DNA of 64,000 nt from Mycobacterium sp. Root135 (GCF_001426545.1 NZ_LMEZ01000006.1:664220-728219); one strand, 5' to 3'; shown: positions 12,001 through 19,521, numbered from the stretch's first letter. Notes: generated by a model from the sequence alone, not told the origin. Numbers and translations are program-made.

Positions 12001-12303
12001 GGCCAGCGCGCGTACCCACTGCATCGGCTCGAAGCCGATCGGACGGACGACGACGAGTTCCCGGGCGACGGGCTGCAGCAGCAGCGCGGCCTCTCCGATG
12101 ACCTCGCTCAGCTCGGACTCGATGCCGGCGGAGCTGATCAGTTCCTCGAGGTTCTCGAGCCAGTTGCCGCCCTGTCCACCGAAGGCCACGGCGTACGGTT
12201 CACCCGCGTTGAGGAGGTCGACGAGCGCGTGCGCGCCGGAGGACGTGGTGGCCGAACCACCCGTGCGTCCGGTGGTAACTCTGTCGTGTTCGTTGATCGT
12301 CAC
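3064..12303 (-). CDS. fas: Type I fatty acid synthase, single-chain multienzyme
   Basis: The bacterial FAS I of 3079 residues. It makes C16-C18 and C24-C26 acyl-CoAs for phospholipids and mycolic acid precursors. Domains seen in order: acetyl transferase with GHSQG (about 151); flavin enoyl reductase with AELAGGGQVTEP (about 453); MaoC-type dehydratase with GDHNPIHTDRA (about 1234); malonyl/palmitoyl transferase with GHSVGEY (about 1443); a linker rich in Ala and Pro (about 1735-1770); acyl carrier domain around DGASSRRNQLLVDLG (about 1815); ketoreductase with VVTGASKGSIAAS (about 2126); and ketosynthase with its Cys in HPVGACATTAVS (about 2730). The length matches the M. tuberculosis enzyme and there is no frameshift. 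The start is GTG at 12303. acpS follows as the partner enzyme. Confidence 0.98.
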   Translation of the reverse strand: MTINEHDRVTTGRTGGSATTSSGAHALVDLLNAGEPYAVAFGGQGGNWLENLEELISSAGIESELSEVIGEAALLLQPVARELVVVRPIGFEPMQWVRALAADEPLPTAKQLTTAAISGPGILLTQLAAIRASMRQGLDLYGTPPVATAGHSQGIVACEALKAKGTRDAELLAMLQLIGAAGSLVSRRRGMVGRGDKSPMVSVTNVDPARIAELLEEFSTDVRTVLPPVLSIRNGRRSVVITGTPEQLSRFELYCSKITEKEEAERKNKLRGGAVFSPVFNGIQVEVGFHTPRLADAVDVVDGWGEKLAIDSELLHHFAKAIFTDPFDWVDEVERLHDSGARWIVDLGPSDTITRVTAPVIRGLGVGIVPAATRAGQRNLFTVGAAPEVVPAWSSYAPSVISLPDGSVKLSTKFTRLTGRSPMLLAGMTPTTVDAKIVAAAANAGHWAELAGGGQVTEPIFDRRVAELTELLEPGRAVQFNTLFLDPYLWKLQVGGKRLVQKARQSGAPFDGVVVSAGIPELDEAVAIIEELNEVGLAYVCFKPGTVEQIKSVIKIAAEVPDREVIVHVEGGRAGGHHSWEDLDDLLISTYGDLRKLSNITLCVGGGIGTPERAAEYLSGQWAQAYGFPIMPVDGILVGTATMAALEATTSPAVKQLLVDTTGTEQWVGAGKAQGGMASGRSQLGADIHEIDNAASRCGRLLDDVAGDVDAVAERRDEIIAAMALTAKPYFGDVADMTYLQWLRRYVELAIGDGDSTADTKRPDSPWLDGSWRDRFEGMLKRAEARLHPLDSGPIETLFTTDAEGEALLEDPERALTSLLARYPDAEDVKLHPADVPFFITLCKTLGKPVNFVPVIDKDVRRWWRSDSLWQAHDARYSADQVCVIPGTEAVLGITRVDEPVGDLLDRFEKASVDEVLASGAEPTSVVSRRQARADVTGPLAVVLDSPDVLWAGRAAINPVHRIGAPNEWQVNENRAATHASTGSRLELSGEHVVLSVPLSDIWITIRFTLPATTVDGGMPVVTTDDASAAMRAVLAIAAGVDGVDTLPVVVDDSTTVTVSWDPEEVADHTGVTATFGAPLAPGLTLVPDALVGRCWPAVFSVIGAAVTETGFPVVEGLLSLVHLDHAAHLLAPMPTAKSELTVTATASAAVDTEVGRVVPVSVTIRDSEGTELATLEERFAIRGRTGAVALTDPAQAGGAITDNATDTPRRRRRDVTVTAPTDMSAFAVVSGDHNPIHTDRAAALLAGLKSPIVHGMWLSAAAQHVVTATDGRATPPARLVGWTSRFLGMVMPGDEIDFRVDRVGIDRGAEIIEVTAKVGTDLVMSATAQLAAPKTVYAFPGQGIQSKGMGMEVRARSKAARKVWDIADKFTRETLGFSVLHVVRDNPTSLIASGVHYHHPEGVLYLTQFTQVAMATVAAAQVAEMREQGAFVEGAIACGHSVGEYTALACVSGVYPLEALLEVVFHRGSKMHDIVPRDENGRSNYRLAAIRPSQIDLDDDDVTDWVAEIAERTGEFLQIVNYNLRGSQYAIAGTVRGLEVLEEEVDKRREISGGKRSFILVPGIDVPFHSEVLRVGVADFRRSLERVMPRDADPALLVGKYIPNLVPRPFTMDRDFIQEIRDLVPAEPLDEILADYDTWVTERPRELCRKVVIELLAWQFASPVRWIETQDLLFIEEAAGGLGIERFVEIGVKNAPTVAGLATNTLKLPEYSHNTTEVLNTERDAAVLFATDTDPEPDLEEDTAPAAAATESAPAAAAPAAPVAAPSAPSGGPRPDDISFGADDATLSLIALSAKMHVDQIEPLDSIESITDGASSRRNQLLVDLGSELNLGAIDGAAEADLAGLKAQVTKLARTYKPFGPVLSDAVNDQLRTVLGPSGKRPAAIAERVKKDWELGDGWVKHVTMELVLGTREGTSVRGGNLGHLHDGALPDAATVDRVVDAAVAAVAARRGIAVSLPSAGGAGGGVVDSAALTEFAEKVTGRDGVLASAARLILGQLGVDAPVNADEKVSDAELVDLVTAELGSDWPRLVAPTFDGRKAVLFDDRWASAREDLARLWLKGEDEIDADWSRLSERFEAAGHVVASQANWWQGKALAAGRNVHASLYGRAAAGAENPGTGRYSDDIAVVTGASKGSIAASIVAQLLDGGASVIVTTSKLDDDRLSFYKKLYRDNARFGATLWVVPANMASYTDIDALVSWIGSEQSENLGPKSVHLKDALTPTLLFPFAAPRVAGDLSDAGSRSEMEMKVLLWAVQRLIGGLSHIGSERDIASRLHVVLPGSPNRGMFGGDGAYGEAKSALDALVTRWKAETSWSQRVSLAHALIGWTKGTGLMGHNDAIVGAVEEAGVTTYTTEQMASMLLDLCDVESKVAAAREPILKDLTGGLGEIDIDMGELAAKAREDMAAESSASRSEEDDESSTIKALPSPPRGYASAPPPEWADLDVDPADMVVIVGGAELGPYGSSRTRFEAEVSGELSAAGVLELAWTTGLVKWEDDPKPGWYDTASGDLIDEGELVERYHDAVIERVGIREFVPDGVIDADLSAPLLVSVFLDKDFTFAVSSEADARAFVGFDPEHTVISPVPGSGDWQVTRKAGTEIRVPRKVKLSRTVGAQIPTGFDPTVYGVSQDMVNSIDRLALWNLVTTVDAFLSSGFTPTELMRWVHPSLVASTQGTGMGGMTSMQTMYHGNLLGKNKPNDILQEVLPNVMAGHVVQSYIGSYGAMIHPVGACATTAVSVEEGVDKIRLGKAEFVVAGGYDDLTLEAIIGFGDMSATADTEAMRAKGISDSKFSRGNDRRRLGFVEGQGGGTILLARGDLALEMGLPVLSVVGYVSSFGDGVHTSIPAPGLGALGAGRGGKKSELVKSLAKLGVSADDVAVISKHDTSTLANDPNETELHERLAGAMGRSPGNPLFIVSQKSLTGHSKGGAAAFQIMGMCQMLRDGVIPPNRSLDCVDEEMAHASHFVWVRETLQMRDEFPMKAGLITSLGFGHVSGLVALVHPQAFLAALSPEQREDYKARANNRVLEGQRRLASAIAGGPAMYEKPADRRFNHDSPEKRQEANMLLDPASRLGKDGWYGE

Positions 12304-12690
12304 GTCTTGCCATCTCCTCGGTGCGCTTTCGCGCGTATCGCTTCTCTACGTCTGCACGTCTCGTACTACGGTGTGCGTCTACTGCGTCCTCGGCGGTGAG
12401 GCCCCGCGCCCGGCGGGTTCCGCGGTCCTGTGCCCGGGGATCTAGCCGGGCGGGCTCAAGTCACTTCTGGGCGGCCGTAGCGCACAGGCCAGCCGTACTA
12501 AGAGTGTCATAAGAGCTAGGCCCATTTTTGGCCCCTAAATGGTTACTGGCGAGTTCTACGCACGGGTAACCATGGGTTGGATATCACGGGCCCACACCCG
12601 CCCAAGCCGTTCCCGGGACAAACGTCCTGCATGCAGGTGGTTACGGTCCAGTAGCTACAACAGCGCAGATCAAAGCAGTATTGTTACCGA
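12304..12690. promoter_or_regulatory. fas upstream region with a candidate operator palindrome
   Basis: About 390 non-coding bases upstream of fas that should hold its promoter. The clearest element is an inverted repeat, ATGGTTAC at 12539-12546 and GTAACCAT at 12566-12573, with a 19-base spacer. Further GGTTAC and GTTACC half-sites occur near 12640 and 12674. In other mycobacteria fas-acpS is controlled by the TetR-type activator FasR, which binds inverted repeats upstream of fas. Assigning this palindrome to FasR is inference. I see no protein gene in this stretch. Confidence 0.5.
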
Positions 12691-12835
12691 ATCGTTATGT
12701 TGAATTTCGACGCGTACGCCCTTCCGGCGACATCGCCGGAAAAGTCGACACGAGCGGGCTCGATGTCTACCGGTGAACGAACGATCACCGAAAGAGTTAG
12801 CTGGCAAAACTTACCGATGGGTAATGTTAGGCCTA

Positions 12836-13440
12836 TTGACCGGAGCCCGGCTTCGGCACGTAGTCGAGATCCACGCCGACGTCACCCCCGCTTCGCTCGT
12901 CCATCTCGACCTGACGCAAGTGCGCTGCGGGGTGGTGAAACCCTTCGTCGAACCCCGGTTGGGTTGCCAAAAGGACGTACCGAAGCCGTCCGGCAGGGCC
13001 CCGTCGACGGTCTTGGTGTTCGCGTAGACCCCACGCGCCGGTGGCCCAGCACCGCCTCCCACCCGCGCAGATGGAGCGCCACCAGCTGTTTGTACTGCTC
13101 AGGGGTGAAGTCGGCGACGATCGAGGCATGGATCGGGGCGCCGCACGACCCATCCGCGCGACGTGTGGTTGCCAGCACCGCTCGGCGTGCCGGCCCCCCG
13201 CGGCCTGCCCGCCGAGTCAGTCGGCGGTGTCGTGCGTGCCGTACTGATGGCGGACATCATTTTCAGGCCATCCTGGTATAACTCCCTGGCCTCGGGTAGC
13301 TGGATGGGCTTGCCGAGCCTTCACTCCCCACCGAGACGACGAAGCAGCCGTGGCGACGAAATACGTCGACCAGAAGGTCGTCTTCTACGAAATCCATACG
13401 TTGCGCTGCGGCCGTAGAGACCAATCCATACGATTCAGCC
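12836..13440 (-). pseudogene. Frameshifted remnant of an Rv2525c-like (DUF1906) gene
   Basis: No single frame is open, but three minus-strand frames read in turn give consecutive pieces of a DUF1906 glycoside-hydrolase-like protein. The order is: a segment resembling GKPIQLPEAR..YQDGLK (near 13280-13310), then APIHAS..TPEQYKQLVALHLRGW (13030-13130), VYANTKTVDGALPDG (12980-13025), and HPAAHLRQVEMDER followed by GVDLDYVPKP (12840-12930). M. tuberculosis Rv2525c, a Tat-exported protein linked to cell-wall phenotypes, lies directly next to fas in the same place. Several small indels have broken the gene here. The exact indel positions and the original start cannot be fixed by eye. No intact copy is present in this window. 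Confidence 0.65.
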
Positions 13441-13441
13441 C

Positions 13442-14494
13442 ATGCCATCGGGCCCCGGCGAACCTCAGATCGAACTCACAGGCGTTCGCAAGGTGTTCGG
13501 CGACTCGATCGTGGCGGTCGCGGGCGCCGACCTGACCGTCGACGACGGCGAACTGTTCGCCATCCTCGGGCCCTCCGGCTCGGGCAAGACCACCGTGCTC
13601 CGGATGATCGCCGGGTTCGAACAGCCCACCGGAGGCACCATCAAGCTCGGTGGCGTCGACGTGACGGCGCTGCCCGCCCGGCGGCGCGACGTCAACACCG
13701 TCTTCCAGGAGTACGCCCTCTTCCCCCACATGACCGTGGCGCAGAACGTCGAGTACGGGATGCGGGTCCGCGGCGTTCCCAAGGGCGAGCGACGCTCAAG
13801 GGCGGCCGAGGCGCTCGACATGGTGCGGCTCGCCGACTACGGACCGCGCAAGCCCGCTCAGCTCTCCGGCGGCCAACGCCAACGCGTCGCATTGGCCCGT
13901 GCGCTCGTGGGGCGCCCCAAGGTGCTGCTCCTCGACGAGCCACTCGGCGCGCTGGACCTCAAGCTGCGTGAGCAGATGCAGGTGGAGCTCAAGGCAATTC
14001 AACGCGAAGTCGGCATCACCTTCGTCATCGTCACGCACGACCAAGACGAGGCGCTGACACTGTGCGACCGACTCGCGGTGTTCAACGACGGACGCATCGA
14101 GCAGATCGGCAAGGCGCGCGACGTCTACGAAAACCCGGTCAACCGGTTCGTCGCCGACTTCGTCGGCACCTCCAACGTGCTCGACGGCGACGCCGCCGAG
14201 GCGCTCGTCGGCCGACGCGGCCTTTTCGCCGTCCGGCCCGAGCGCATCGCGGTACTGCCGACGGGGGCAACCCCGACGCCGGGCAGCCGCACCGTCGACG
14301 CCACCGTCGCTGAGGTCATCTACGCCGGACCCACGACCCGGGTGGCCGCCGTGGCCCAGGTCGGCGGCCAACCCGGCGTCACACTCACCGCGACCGTGCT
14401 CAACGCCGCAGCCTCATTGCCCGAGGACCTCGGCCACGGCACCCAGATCACCCTGGCCTGGGCCGACGGCGCCGTCCACGATCTCTCCACCTGA
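13442..14494 (+). CDS. ABC transporter ATP-binding protein, spermidine/putrescine (PotA) type
   Basis: A 350-residue ATPase that powers the import system encoded by the next three genes. It shows Walker A GPSGSGKTT, the Q-loop VFQEYALFPHMT, the signature LSGGQRQRVALARAL, Walker B VLLLDEPLGALD and the H-loop IVTHDQDEA. After the ATPase domain (to about residue 240) comes a C-terminal TOBE-type domain starting FAVRPERIAVLP. This arrangement is typical of PotA and other CUT1/POPT-family ATPases. The gene begins a tight cluster with a lipoprotein receptor 31 bases downstream. Polyamine specificity is inferred from the family. Confidence 0.88.
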   Translation: MPSGPGEPQIELTGVRKVFGDSIVAVAGADLTVDDGELFAILGPSGSGKTTVLRMIAGFEQPTGGTIKLGGVDVTALPARRRDVNTVFQEYALFPHMTVAQNVEYGMRVRGVPKGERRSRAAEALDMVRLADYGPRKPAQLSGGQRQRVALARALVGRPKVLLLDEPLGALDLKLREQMQVELKAIQREVGITFVIVTHDQDEALTLCDRLAVFNDGRIEQIGKARDVYENPVNRFVADFVGTSNVLDGDAAEALVGRRGLFAVRPERIAVLPTGATPTPGSRTVDATVAEVIYAGPTTRVAAVAQVGGQPGVTLTATVLNAAASLPEDLGHGTQITLAWADGAVHDLST

Positions 14495-14525
14495 AGCACA
14501 CCAACGCCAACACCCGAGGAGACAC

Positions 14526-15719
14526 ATGAAACTCACCGCATTGCGGACCGGCTTCGCCCTTGCCGCATGCGCCACCCTCGTCGCCGGCTGCTCCAGCTCG
14601 CCGTCCGGCGGTGGAGACGCCGGAACCGCACCGCCCAAGATGGAAGCACTGGGCTCCCTTGGCAACGGCGAGGGCCAGCTCAACCTGATCGCCTGGGCCG
14701 GCTACGCCGAGAACGGTTCCAACGACAAGACGGTCGACTGGGTGACCCCGTTCGAGCAGGAATCCGGGTGCAAGGTCAACGTCAAGGTCGGCAACACCTC
14801 CGACGAGATGGTGCAGCTGATGCGCACCGGTCAGTACGACGGCGTGTCCGCCTCGGGTGACGCCACGCTGCGACTGATCTACGCGGGCGACGTCGCACCC
14901 GTGAACACCGCCCTGGTGCCGAACTACTCGACCATCTCGACGTTCCTCAAGGACAAGCCGTGGAATGCGGTCGACGGTCAGATGTACGGCATTCCGCACG
15001 GCTGGGGCGCGAACCTGTTGATGTACAACGTTTCTCAGGTCACCGACGCCCCTGACTCGTGGGGCGCGGTGTTCACCGACTCCGACAAGTACAAGGGCAA
15101 GGTGACCGCCTACGACTCGCCGATCTACATCGCCGACGCGGCGCTGTACCTGATGAAGACCAAGCCGGAACTCGGCATCAAGGACCCCTACTCGCTGACC
15201 ACCGAACAACTCGACGCCGCGGTCGACCTGCTGACCAAGCAGCGCGAAAACGTCAGCGAATACTGGTCGGACTACACCAAGGAAGTGCAGGCGTTCGAGT
15301 CGGGCACGTCGGTGATCGGCACCACGTGGCAGGTCATCGCCAACACCATCGGGGCCGAGAACAAGGTGCAGGTCAACACGGTGCTACCCAAGGAGGGCGC
15401 CACCGGTTGGTCGGACACCTGGATGGTCGCCTCGAAGGCCGCCCACCCCAACTGCATGTACAAGTGGATGGACTGGATCACCTCACCGAAGGTGAACGCC
15501 CAGGTGGCCGAGTACTTCGGCGAGGCGCCTGCGCAGACCAAGGCGTGCGAGTTCACCTCGGAGAAGGACTTCTGCGACATCTACCACGCCACCGACGAGG
15601 CCTACGCGTCCCAACTGCACTACTGGACGACCCCGCAGAAGCAGTGCGTCGATGGTAGCGGCGACAACTGCACGGCCTACGACGAGTGGGTCAGCAAGTG
15701 GCAGCAGATCAAGGGGTGA
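14526..15719 (+). CDS. ABC transporter substrate-binding lipoprotein (PotD-like)
   Basis: A 397-residue periplasmic-side receptor tethered to the membrane as a lipoprotein. The signal peptide MKLTALRTGFALAACATL is followed by lipobox VAGC with Cys22 and a Ser/Gly-rich linker. The mature part begins LNLIAWAGYAE and contains SGDATLRLIYAGDVAPVNT and YGIPHGWGANLLMYN, features of extracellular solute-binding family 8 (polyamine) proteins. A purine-rich ribosome binding site (GAGGAG) precedes the ATG. Its stop codon overlaps the GTG of the first permease, so translation is probably coupled. The ligand could be a polyamine or a related cationic compound. Confidence 0.88.
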   Translation: MKLTALRTGFALAACATLVAGCSSSPSGGGDAGTAPPKMEALGSLGNGEGQLNLIAWAGYAENGSNDKTVDWVTPFEQESGCKVNVKVGNTSDEMVQLMRTGQYDGVSASGDATLRLIYAGDVAPVNTALVPNYSTISTFLKDKPWNAVDGQMYGIPHGWGANLLMYNVSQVTDAPDSWGAVFTDSDKYKGKVTAYDSPIYIADAALYLMKTKPELGIKDPYSLTTEQLDAAVDLLTKQRENVSEYWSDYTKEVQAFESGTSVIGTTWQVIANTIGAENKVQVNTVLPKEGATGWSDTWMVASKAAHPNCMYKWMDWITSPKVNAQVAEYFGEAPAQTKACEFTSEKDFCDIYHATDEAYASQLHYWTTPQKQCVDGSGDNCTAYDEWVSKWQQIKG

Positions 15720-16591
15720 CGGCGGAGCCGGCGGCGACCACCGAAACCCCGGCACCGCAGGCGCGGCTCCGGCACGGTCGGTTGAGTTTGGCCTTCCTGC
15801 TGGTGCCGCCCATGGCGTGGCTGGTGGTGGCGTACCTCGGTTCGCTTGCGGTGCTGCTGGTTTCGGCCTTCTGGACCACCAACTCGTTCACCGGCGCGGT
15901 GGTACACACCGTCACGGGCGACAACGTCATCCGCGCGGTGACCGACGAGGTCTTCCGCACCGTGACCATCCGCACGGTGGGGGTGGCGCTGCTGGTGACC
16001 GTGCTCTGCGCGGTGCTGGCGGTGCCACTGGGTCTGTACATGGCCAAGGTCGCCTCGCCGCGAACGAGACTCGCGTTGGTGGTGGCGGTGACGACGCCGC
16101 TGTGGGCCAGCTACCTCGTCAAGGCCTACGCCTGGCGCGTGATGCTGTCCCCCGAGGGTCCGATGTCGTGGGCCACCGGCTACACGCCCGGTTACGGCCT
16201 CGTCGCGACCGTCATCACGCTGACCTATCTCTGGTTGCCGTACATGATCATCCCGGTGTTCGCGGCGTTCGAACGCGTCCCCAACCACCTCGTCGACGCG
16301 AGCTCGGATCTGGGCGCCTCCGACCTATCGACCCTCCGAATGGTCGTCGCGCCGTTGGTGTTTCCCGGCATCGCCGCCGGATCGATCTTCACGTTCTCGC
16401 TGTCCCTCGGTGACTACATCGCCGTCACCATCGTCGGCGGAAAGACGCAGATGCTCGGCAACATCATCTACGGGCAGCTCGTCACGGCCAACAATCAACC
16501 GTTGGCCGCCGCGCTGTCGATCATCCCGCTCGCCGCGGTGATTCTGTATCTGCTCGCCATGCGACGCACCGGTGCCCTGGAGAACGTCTGA
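15716..16591 (+). CDS. ABC transporter permease (PotB-like)
   Basis: A 291-residue inner-membrane permease with about six transmembrane helices. The first is at about residues 20-45 (LSLAFLLVPPMAWLVVAYLG). The cytoplasmic EAA loop that docks on the ATPase is present as VDASSDLGASDLSTLRMVV, near residue 200. A large loop between the first two helices is typical of PotB/PotH proteins. I chose the GTG at 15716, whose bases overlap the preceding stop (GTGA); a longer reading would extend into the upstream gene. Its own stop shares one base with the ATG of the second permease, showing an operon. Confidence 0.88.
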   Translation: MTAEPAATTETPAPQARLRHGRLSLAFLLVPPMAWLVVAYLGSLAVLLVSAFWTTNSFTGAVVHTVTGDNVIRAVTDEVFRTVTIRTVGVALLVTVLCAVLAVPLGLYMAKVASPRTRLALVVAVTTPLWASYLVKAYAWRVMLSPEGPMSWATGYTPGYGLVATVITLTYLWLPYMIIPVFAAFERVPNHLVDASSDLGASDLSTLRMVVAPLVFPGIAAGSIFTFSLSLGDYIAVTIVGGKTQMLGNIIYGQLVTANNQPLAAALSIIPLAAVILYLLAMRRTGALENV

Positions 16592-17391
16592 TGTTGTCGG
16601 GTGGGGCTCGCACGGCGGTCCGGACGTGGACCGTGCTGGTGTTGGTATTCCTGTATGCACCACTGCTTCTCGTCGTCGTCAACGCGTTCAACGCGTCACG
16701 CACCTTCGCCTTCCCACCGAGCGGCTTCACCCTGCGGTGGTGGGCCGACGCCTGGAACAGCGACGGCATGTGGACGTCACTGGCCAATTCCGTCGTCGTC
16801 GGGCTCGGCGCCACGACGGTCGCGCTGGTGCTTGGCACCATGATCGCGTTCGCCGTTCAACGGCATCAGTTCTTCGGCCGCAACACGATCAGCTTCCTCG
16901 TCGTCCTGCCGATCACGCTGCCCGGCATCGTCACCGGCATTGCGCTCAACGCCACGTTCACCTCCGCGCTCGGAGTGACGCTGGGCCTGGCCACGGTGAT
17001 CGTCGGCCACGCCACCTTCTGCATCGTCATCGTGTTCAACAACACCCAGGCCCGATTGCGCCGGTTGGGAACCGATCTCGAGGACGCCTCGTCCGATCTC
17101 GGGGCGTCGTCGTGGCAGACGTTTCGCTTCGTGACGTTCCCGATGATGCGCGGGGCACTCGTCGCAGGCGCGATCCTGGCCTTCGCGCTCAGCTTCGACG
17201 AGATCGTGGTGACCACCTTCACGGCAGGACCGGCCGTCCAGACGCTACCGATCTGGATCTTCGGAAACCTGTTCCGCCCCAACCAGGCACCCGTGATCAA
17301 CGTCGTCGCAGCGGCCCTCACCGTGTTGGCCGTCATCCCGGTGTGGCTGGCACAGCGGTTCGGCGGCGACCCGGCCACCACCAGGGTGTGA
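16591..17391 (+). CDS. ABC transporter permease (PotC-like)
   Basis: The second permease subunit, 266 residues with about six membrane helices, beginning with TVLVLVFLYAPLLLVVVNAF. The EAA loop EDASSDLGASSWQTFRFVT lies near residue 165. The segment NPSRTFAFPPSG-like region (here NASRTFAFPPSG) before a Trp-rich stretch is characteristic of PotC/PotI proteins. It is the last gene of the ATPase-receptor-permease-permease operon. A MerR-type regulator gene converges on it, eight bases away. Confidence 0.88.
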   Translation: MLSGGARTAVRTWTVLVLVFLYAPLLLVVVNAFNASRTFAFPPSGFTLRWWADAWNSDGMWTSLANSVVVGLGATTVALVLGTMIAFAVQRHQFFGRNTISFLVVLPITLPGIVTGIALNATFTSALGVTLGLATVIVGHATFCIVIVFNNTQARLRRLGTDLEDASSDLGASSWQTFRFVTFPMMRGALVAGAILAFALSFDEIVVTTFTAGPAVQTLPIWIFGNLFRPNQAPVINVVAAALTVLAVIPVWLAQRFGGDPATTRV

Positions 17392-17398
17392 CGGGGGC

Positions 17399-18085
17399 TT
17401 AGCTCGTCTCGGCCACCGTCAGGTACCGCTGGAGGGCGTTCTCGAGCCGGTCGGTGACGACCCGTCGCCCCAAGGTCCGGTAGTCGGTGGCGACGCGGCG
17501 CTGCTCGTCGCGGCCGCCGCGGGGTGTCACCCGGCCGGTGTCGCCGTCGAGCAGGCTCTGCTCCAACGACTCGACCACCGACTTCGCCAGCTGGTCGAGC
17601 TGATCGGAGACACCGTCGGCCACCCGCAGAATGGTCTGCACGTACCGCAGTTGCTCATCGGCACCGCCGACCACCTTGGCGATGTTCGGGTCGACCAACG
17701 TCAGCCGTCCGTCCACGACCTCGGCCAGCCCGTAGTACACCAGCCGCTGCGCCTCGTCACCGTCGGCGTCGATGTCGACGGTGGTCGTCGGCGTCGGACC
17801 GGGCGGACCGAAGACCGCCTGCTGCAAGCCGAGGATGTCCGCCAGATCGTGCCCCTGCCGCATGCTGGAGAGGAATTCCGCGATGTGCGCCGAGGTGTAG
17901 CCCTTGCGCAGCAGCTCGTTGATGGTCCCCAGCTGAGTCAGGTGACGGTCGTCGTAGTAGGCCGAGCGGCCCTCCCTGCGCGGCGGGTCGAGCAGACCTC
18001 GCTCGCGATAGGCGCGAATGTTGCGGACACTGACTCCCGAGAGTTCGGACAACTCGCCGAGCCGATACTCAACCACGTGGAACAT
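17399..18085 (-). CDS. MerR-family transcriptional regulator
   Basis: A 228-residue regulator. The winged-helix DNA-binding domain is at the N-terminus (YRLGELSELSGVSVRNIRAYRERGLL, then REGRSAYYDDRHLTQL), followed by a long helix. The C-terminal half is helical and has no Cys cluster, so it is unlikely to sense a metal; the inducer is unknown. The start could be the ATG at 18085 or the GTG nine bases later, which leads straight into the domain. It converges with the polyamine-type ABC operon and diverges from an MFS gene, and could regulate either. Confidence 0.85.
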   Translation of the reverse strand: MFHVVEYRLGELSELSGVSVRNIRAYRERGLLDPPRREGRSAYYDDRHLTQLGTINELLRKGYTSAHIAEFLSSMRQGHDLADILGLQQAVFGPPGPTPTTTVDIDADGDEAQRLVYYGLAEVVDGRLTLVDPNIAKVVGGADEQLRYVQTILRVADGVSDQLDQLAKSVVESLEQSLLDGDTGRVTPRGGRDEQRRVATDYRTLGRRVVTDRLENALQRYLTVAETS

Positions 18086-18241
18086 CCCCCAAGCTGCCGG
18101 TCAAAGCCATGATCACCACGTGTGCACGACGGAACATGGAACTACTGTAGACCCTCTCAGAAGTTTGCGAGAATTGCACGCCGATGTCATGTTTTGATTT
18201 CGATTGGCCACCGGGTGCGTCGGTACGCGACGATTGACCGA

Positions 18242-19513
18242 GTGCGTGCATGGATGGTGTGGGCGACGGGGCTGCTGGCCTACGTCGTCGCGGTACTCGA
18301 CCGCACGACGCTAGGAGTTTCCGGCCTGGCCGCGGCCGATCGGTTCGACGCCAGCCCCAGCCTCCTCTCGACGTTCGTCGTCCTCCAGGTCGTCGTCTAT
18401 GCCGGCGCCCAGGTGCCTGCCGGGATCCTGCTCGACCGGTACGGCTCGCGGGTGCTGATCGTTGCGGGAGCGGCGCTCATGGCAAGCGGCCAGCTGCTGC
18501 TGGCGCTCACCGAGTCACTGCCACTGGCCATCAGCGCCAGGGCGGTCGTCGGACTCGGCGACGCCCTGACCTTCATCTCGGTGCTGCGGCTGGTGCCGCG
18601 GTGGTTCGAGCCGCGACGGGTTCCGTTGCTGACCCAACTCACCGGCATCTGCGGCCAGTTGGGCCAGGTGCTCTCGGCGCTGCCCTTCCTGGCCCTGCTC
18701 ACCGGGAGCACGTGGGCGACCGCCTACGTCTCGGTGGCGGCCTTCGGAGTGCTCGCCATGGTGCTGGCGCTGGCCCTGGTGAAGGACACGCCGCACGGGC
18801 GGGTCGTGGCCGCCGAGAACCTGTCGGTGCACGCCGTGCTGTCGAGCGTGAAGACCGTCTGGCTGCGCCCCGGCACCCGGCTCGGGTTCTTCACACACAT
18901 GGGCACCCAGTTCTCCGTGACGGTGTTCTGTCTGATGTGGGGCGTCCCGTACCTGACGGTCGCCCAGGGGCAGTCAGCGCACATGGCGGGGGCGCTGTTG
19001 ACGATCTCCGTCCTCGCCGCCATCTGCGCAGGCATCCTCATCGGCATCATGACGGGCCGGTATCCGCATCGGCGGTCGTGGATCGTGCTGGCGATCATCG
19101 GCAGCAACGCACTGGTGTGGACCGTCGTCCTGACGCTCCCCGGCCGCGCTCCCCTGTGGCTGCTGGTCGTCCTCGTCGTCGTCATCTCCGCGGGCGGCCC
19201 CGGCTCGATGGTCGGGTTCGACTTCGCCAGGACGTTCAATCCCAGTGCCACCCTTGGCACCGCGCAGGGCATGGTGAACATGGGCGGCTTCATCGCCTCC
19301 CTGTTGGTGATGCAGGCGATGGGGGTCCTGCTCGGGGCGGCGGGCGGCTACTCGTTCGACTCGTTCCGCCAGGCGTGGACGGTGCAGTACGTGGTGTGGT
19401 TGCTCGCCGTGGTCGGCATCCTGATCACCAGGTGGAAGACCCGACGACTGCTGGCGGCCGACGAGGAACGCTCGCAACTCGAGTCGTTCGAGGTGGACGC
19501 CACCGAGCGGTAG
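18242..19513 (+). CDS. MFS transporter
   Basis: A major facilitator protein of 423 residues with about twelve transmembrane helices. The first is WMVWATGLLAYVVAVLDRTT, followed by the family's loop 2-3 region (AGILLDRYGSRVLIVAGA). A final hydrophilic tail is rich in Arg, Glu and Asp. I chose GTG at 18242 because the conserved N-terminus starts there; an open frame continues upstream but reads into intergenic sequence. Substrate unknown. The gene diverges from the MerR regulator and ends eight bases from the convergent ltrA-like gene. Confidence 0.85.
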   Translation: MRAWMVWATGLLAYVVAVLDRTTLGVSGLAAADRFDASPSLLSTFVVLQVVVYAGAQVPAGILLDRYGSRVLIVAGAALMASGQLLLALTESLPLAISARAVVGLGDALTFISVLRLVPRWFEPRRVPLLTQLTGICGQLGQVLSALPFLALLTGSTWATAYVSVAAFGVLAMVLALALVKDTPHGRVVAAENLSVHAVLSSVKTVWLRPGTRLGFFTHMGTQFSVTVFCLMWGVPYLTVAQGQSAHMAGALLTISVLAAICAGILIGIMTGRYPHRRSWIVLAIIGSNALVWTVVLTLPGRAPLWLLVVLVVVISAGGPGSMVGFDFARTFNPSATLGTAQGMVNMGGFIASLLVMQAMGVLLGAAGGYSFDSFRQAWTVQYVVWLLAVVGILITRWKTRRLLAADEERSQLESFEVDATER

Positions 19514-19521
19514 TGCCCGGC

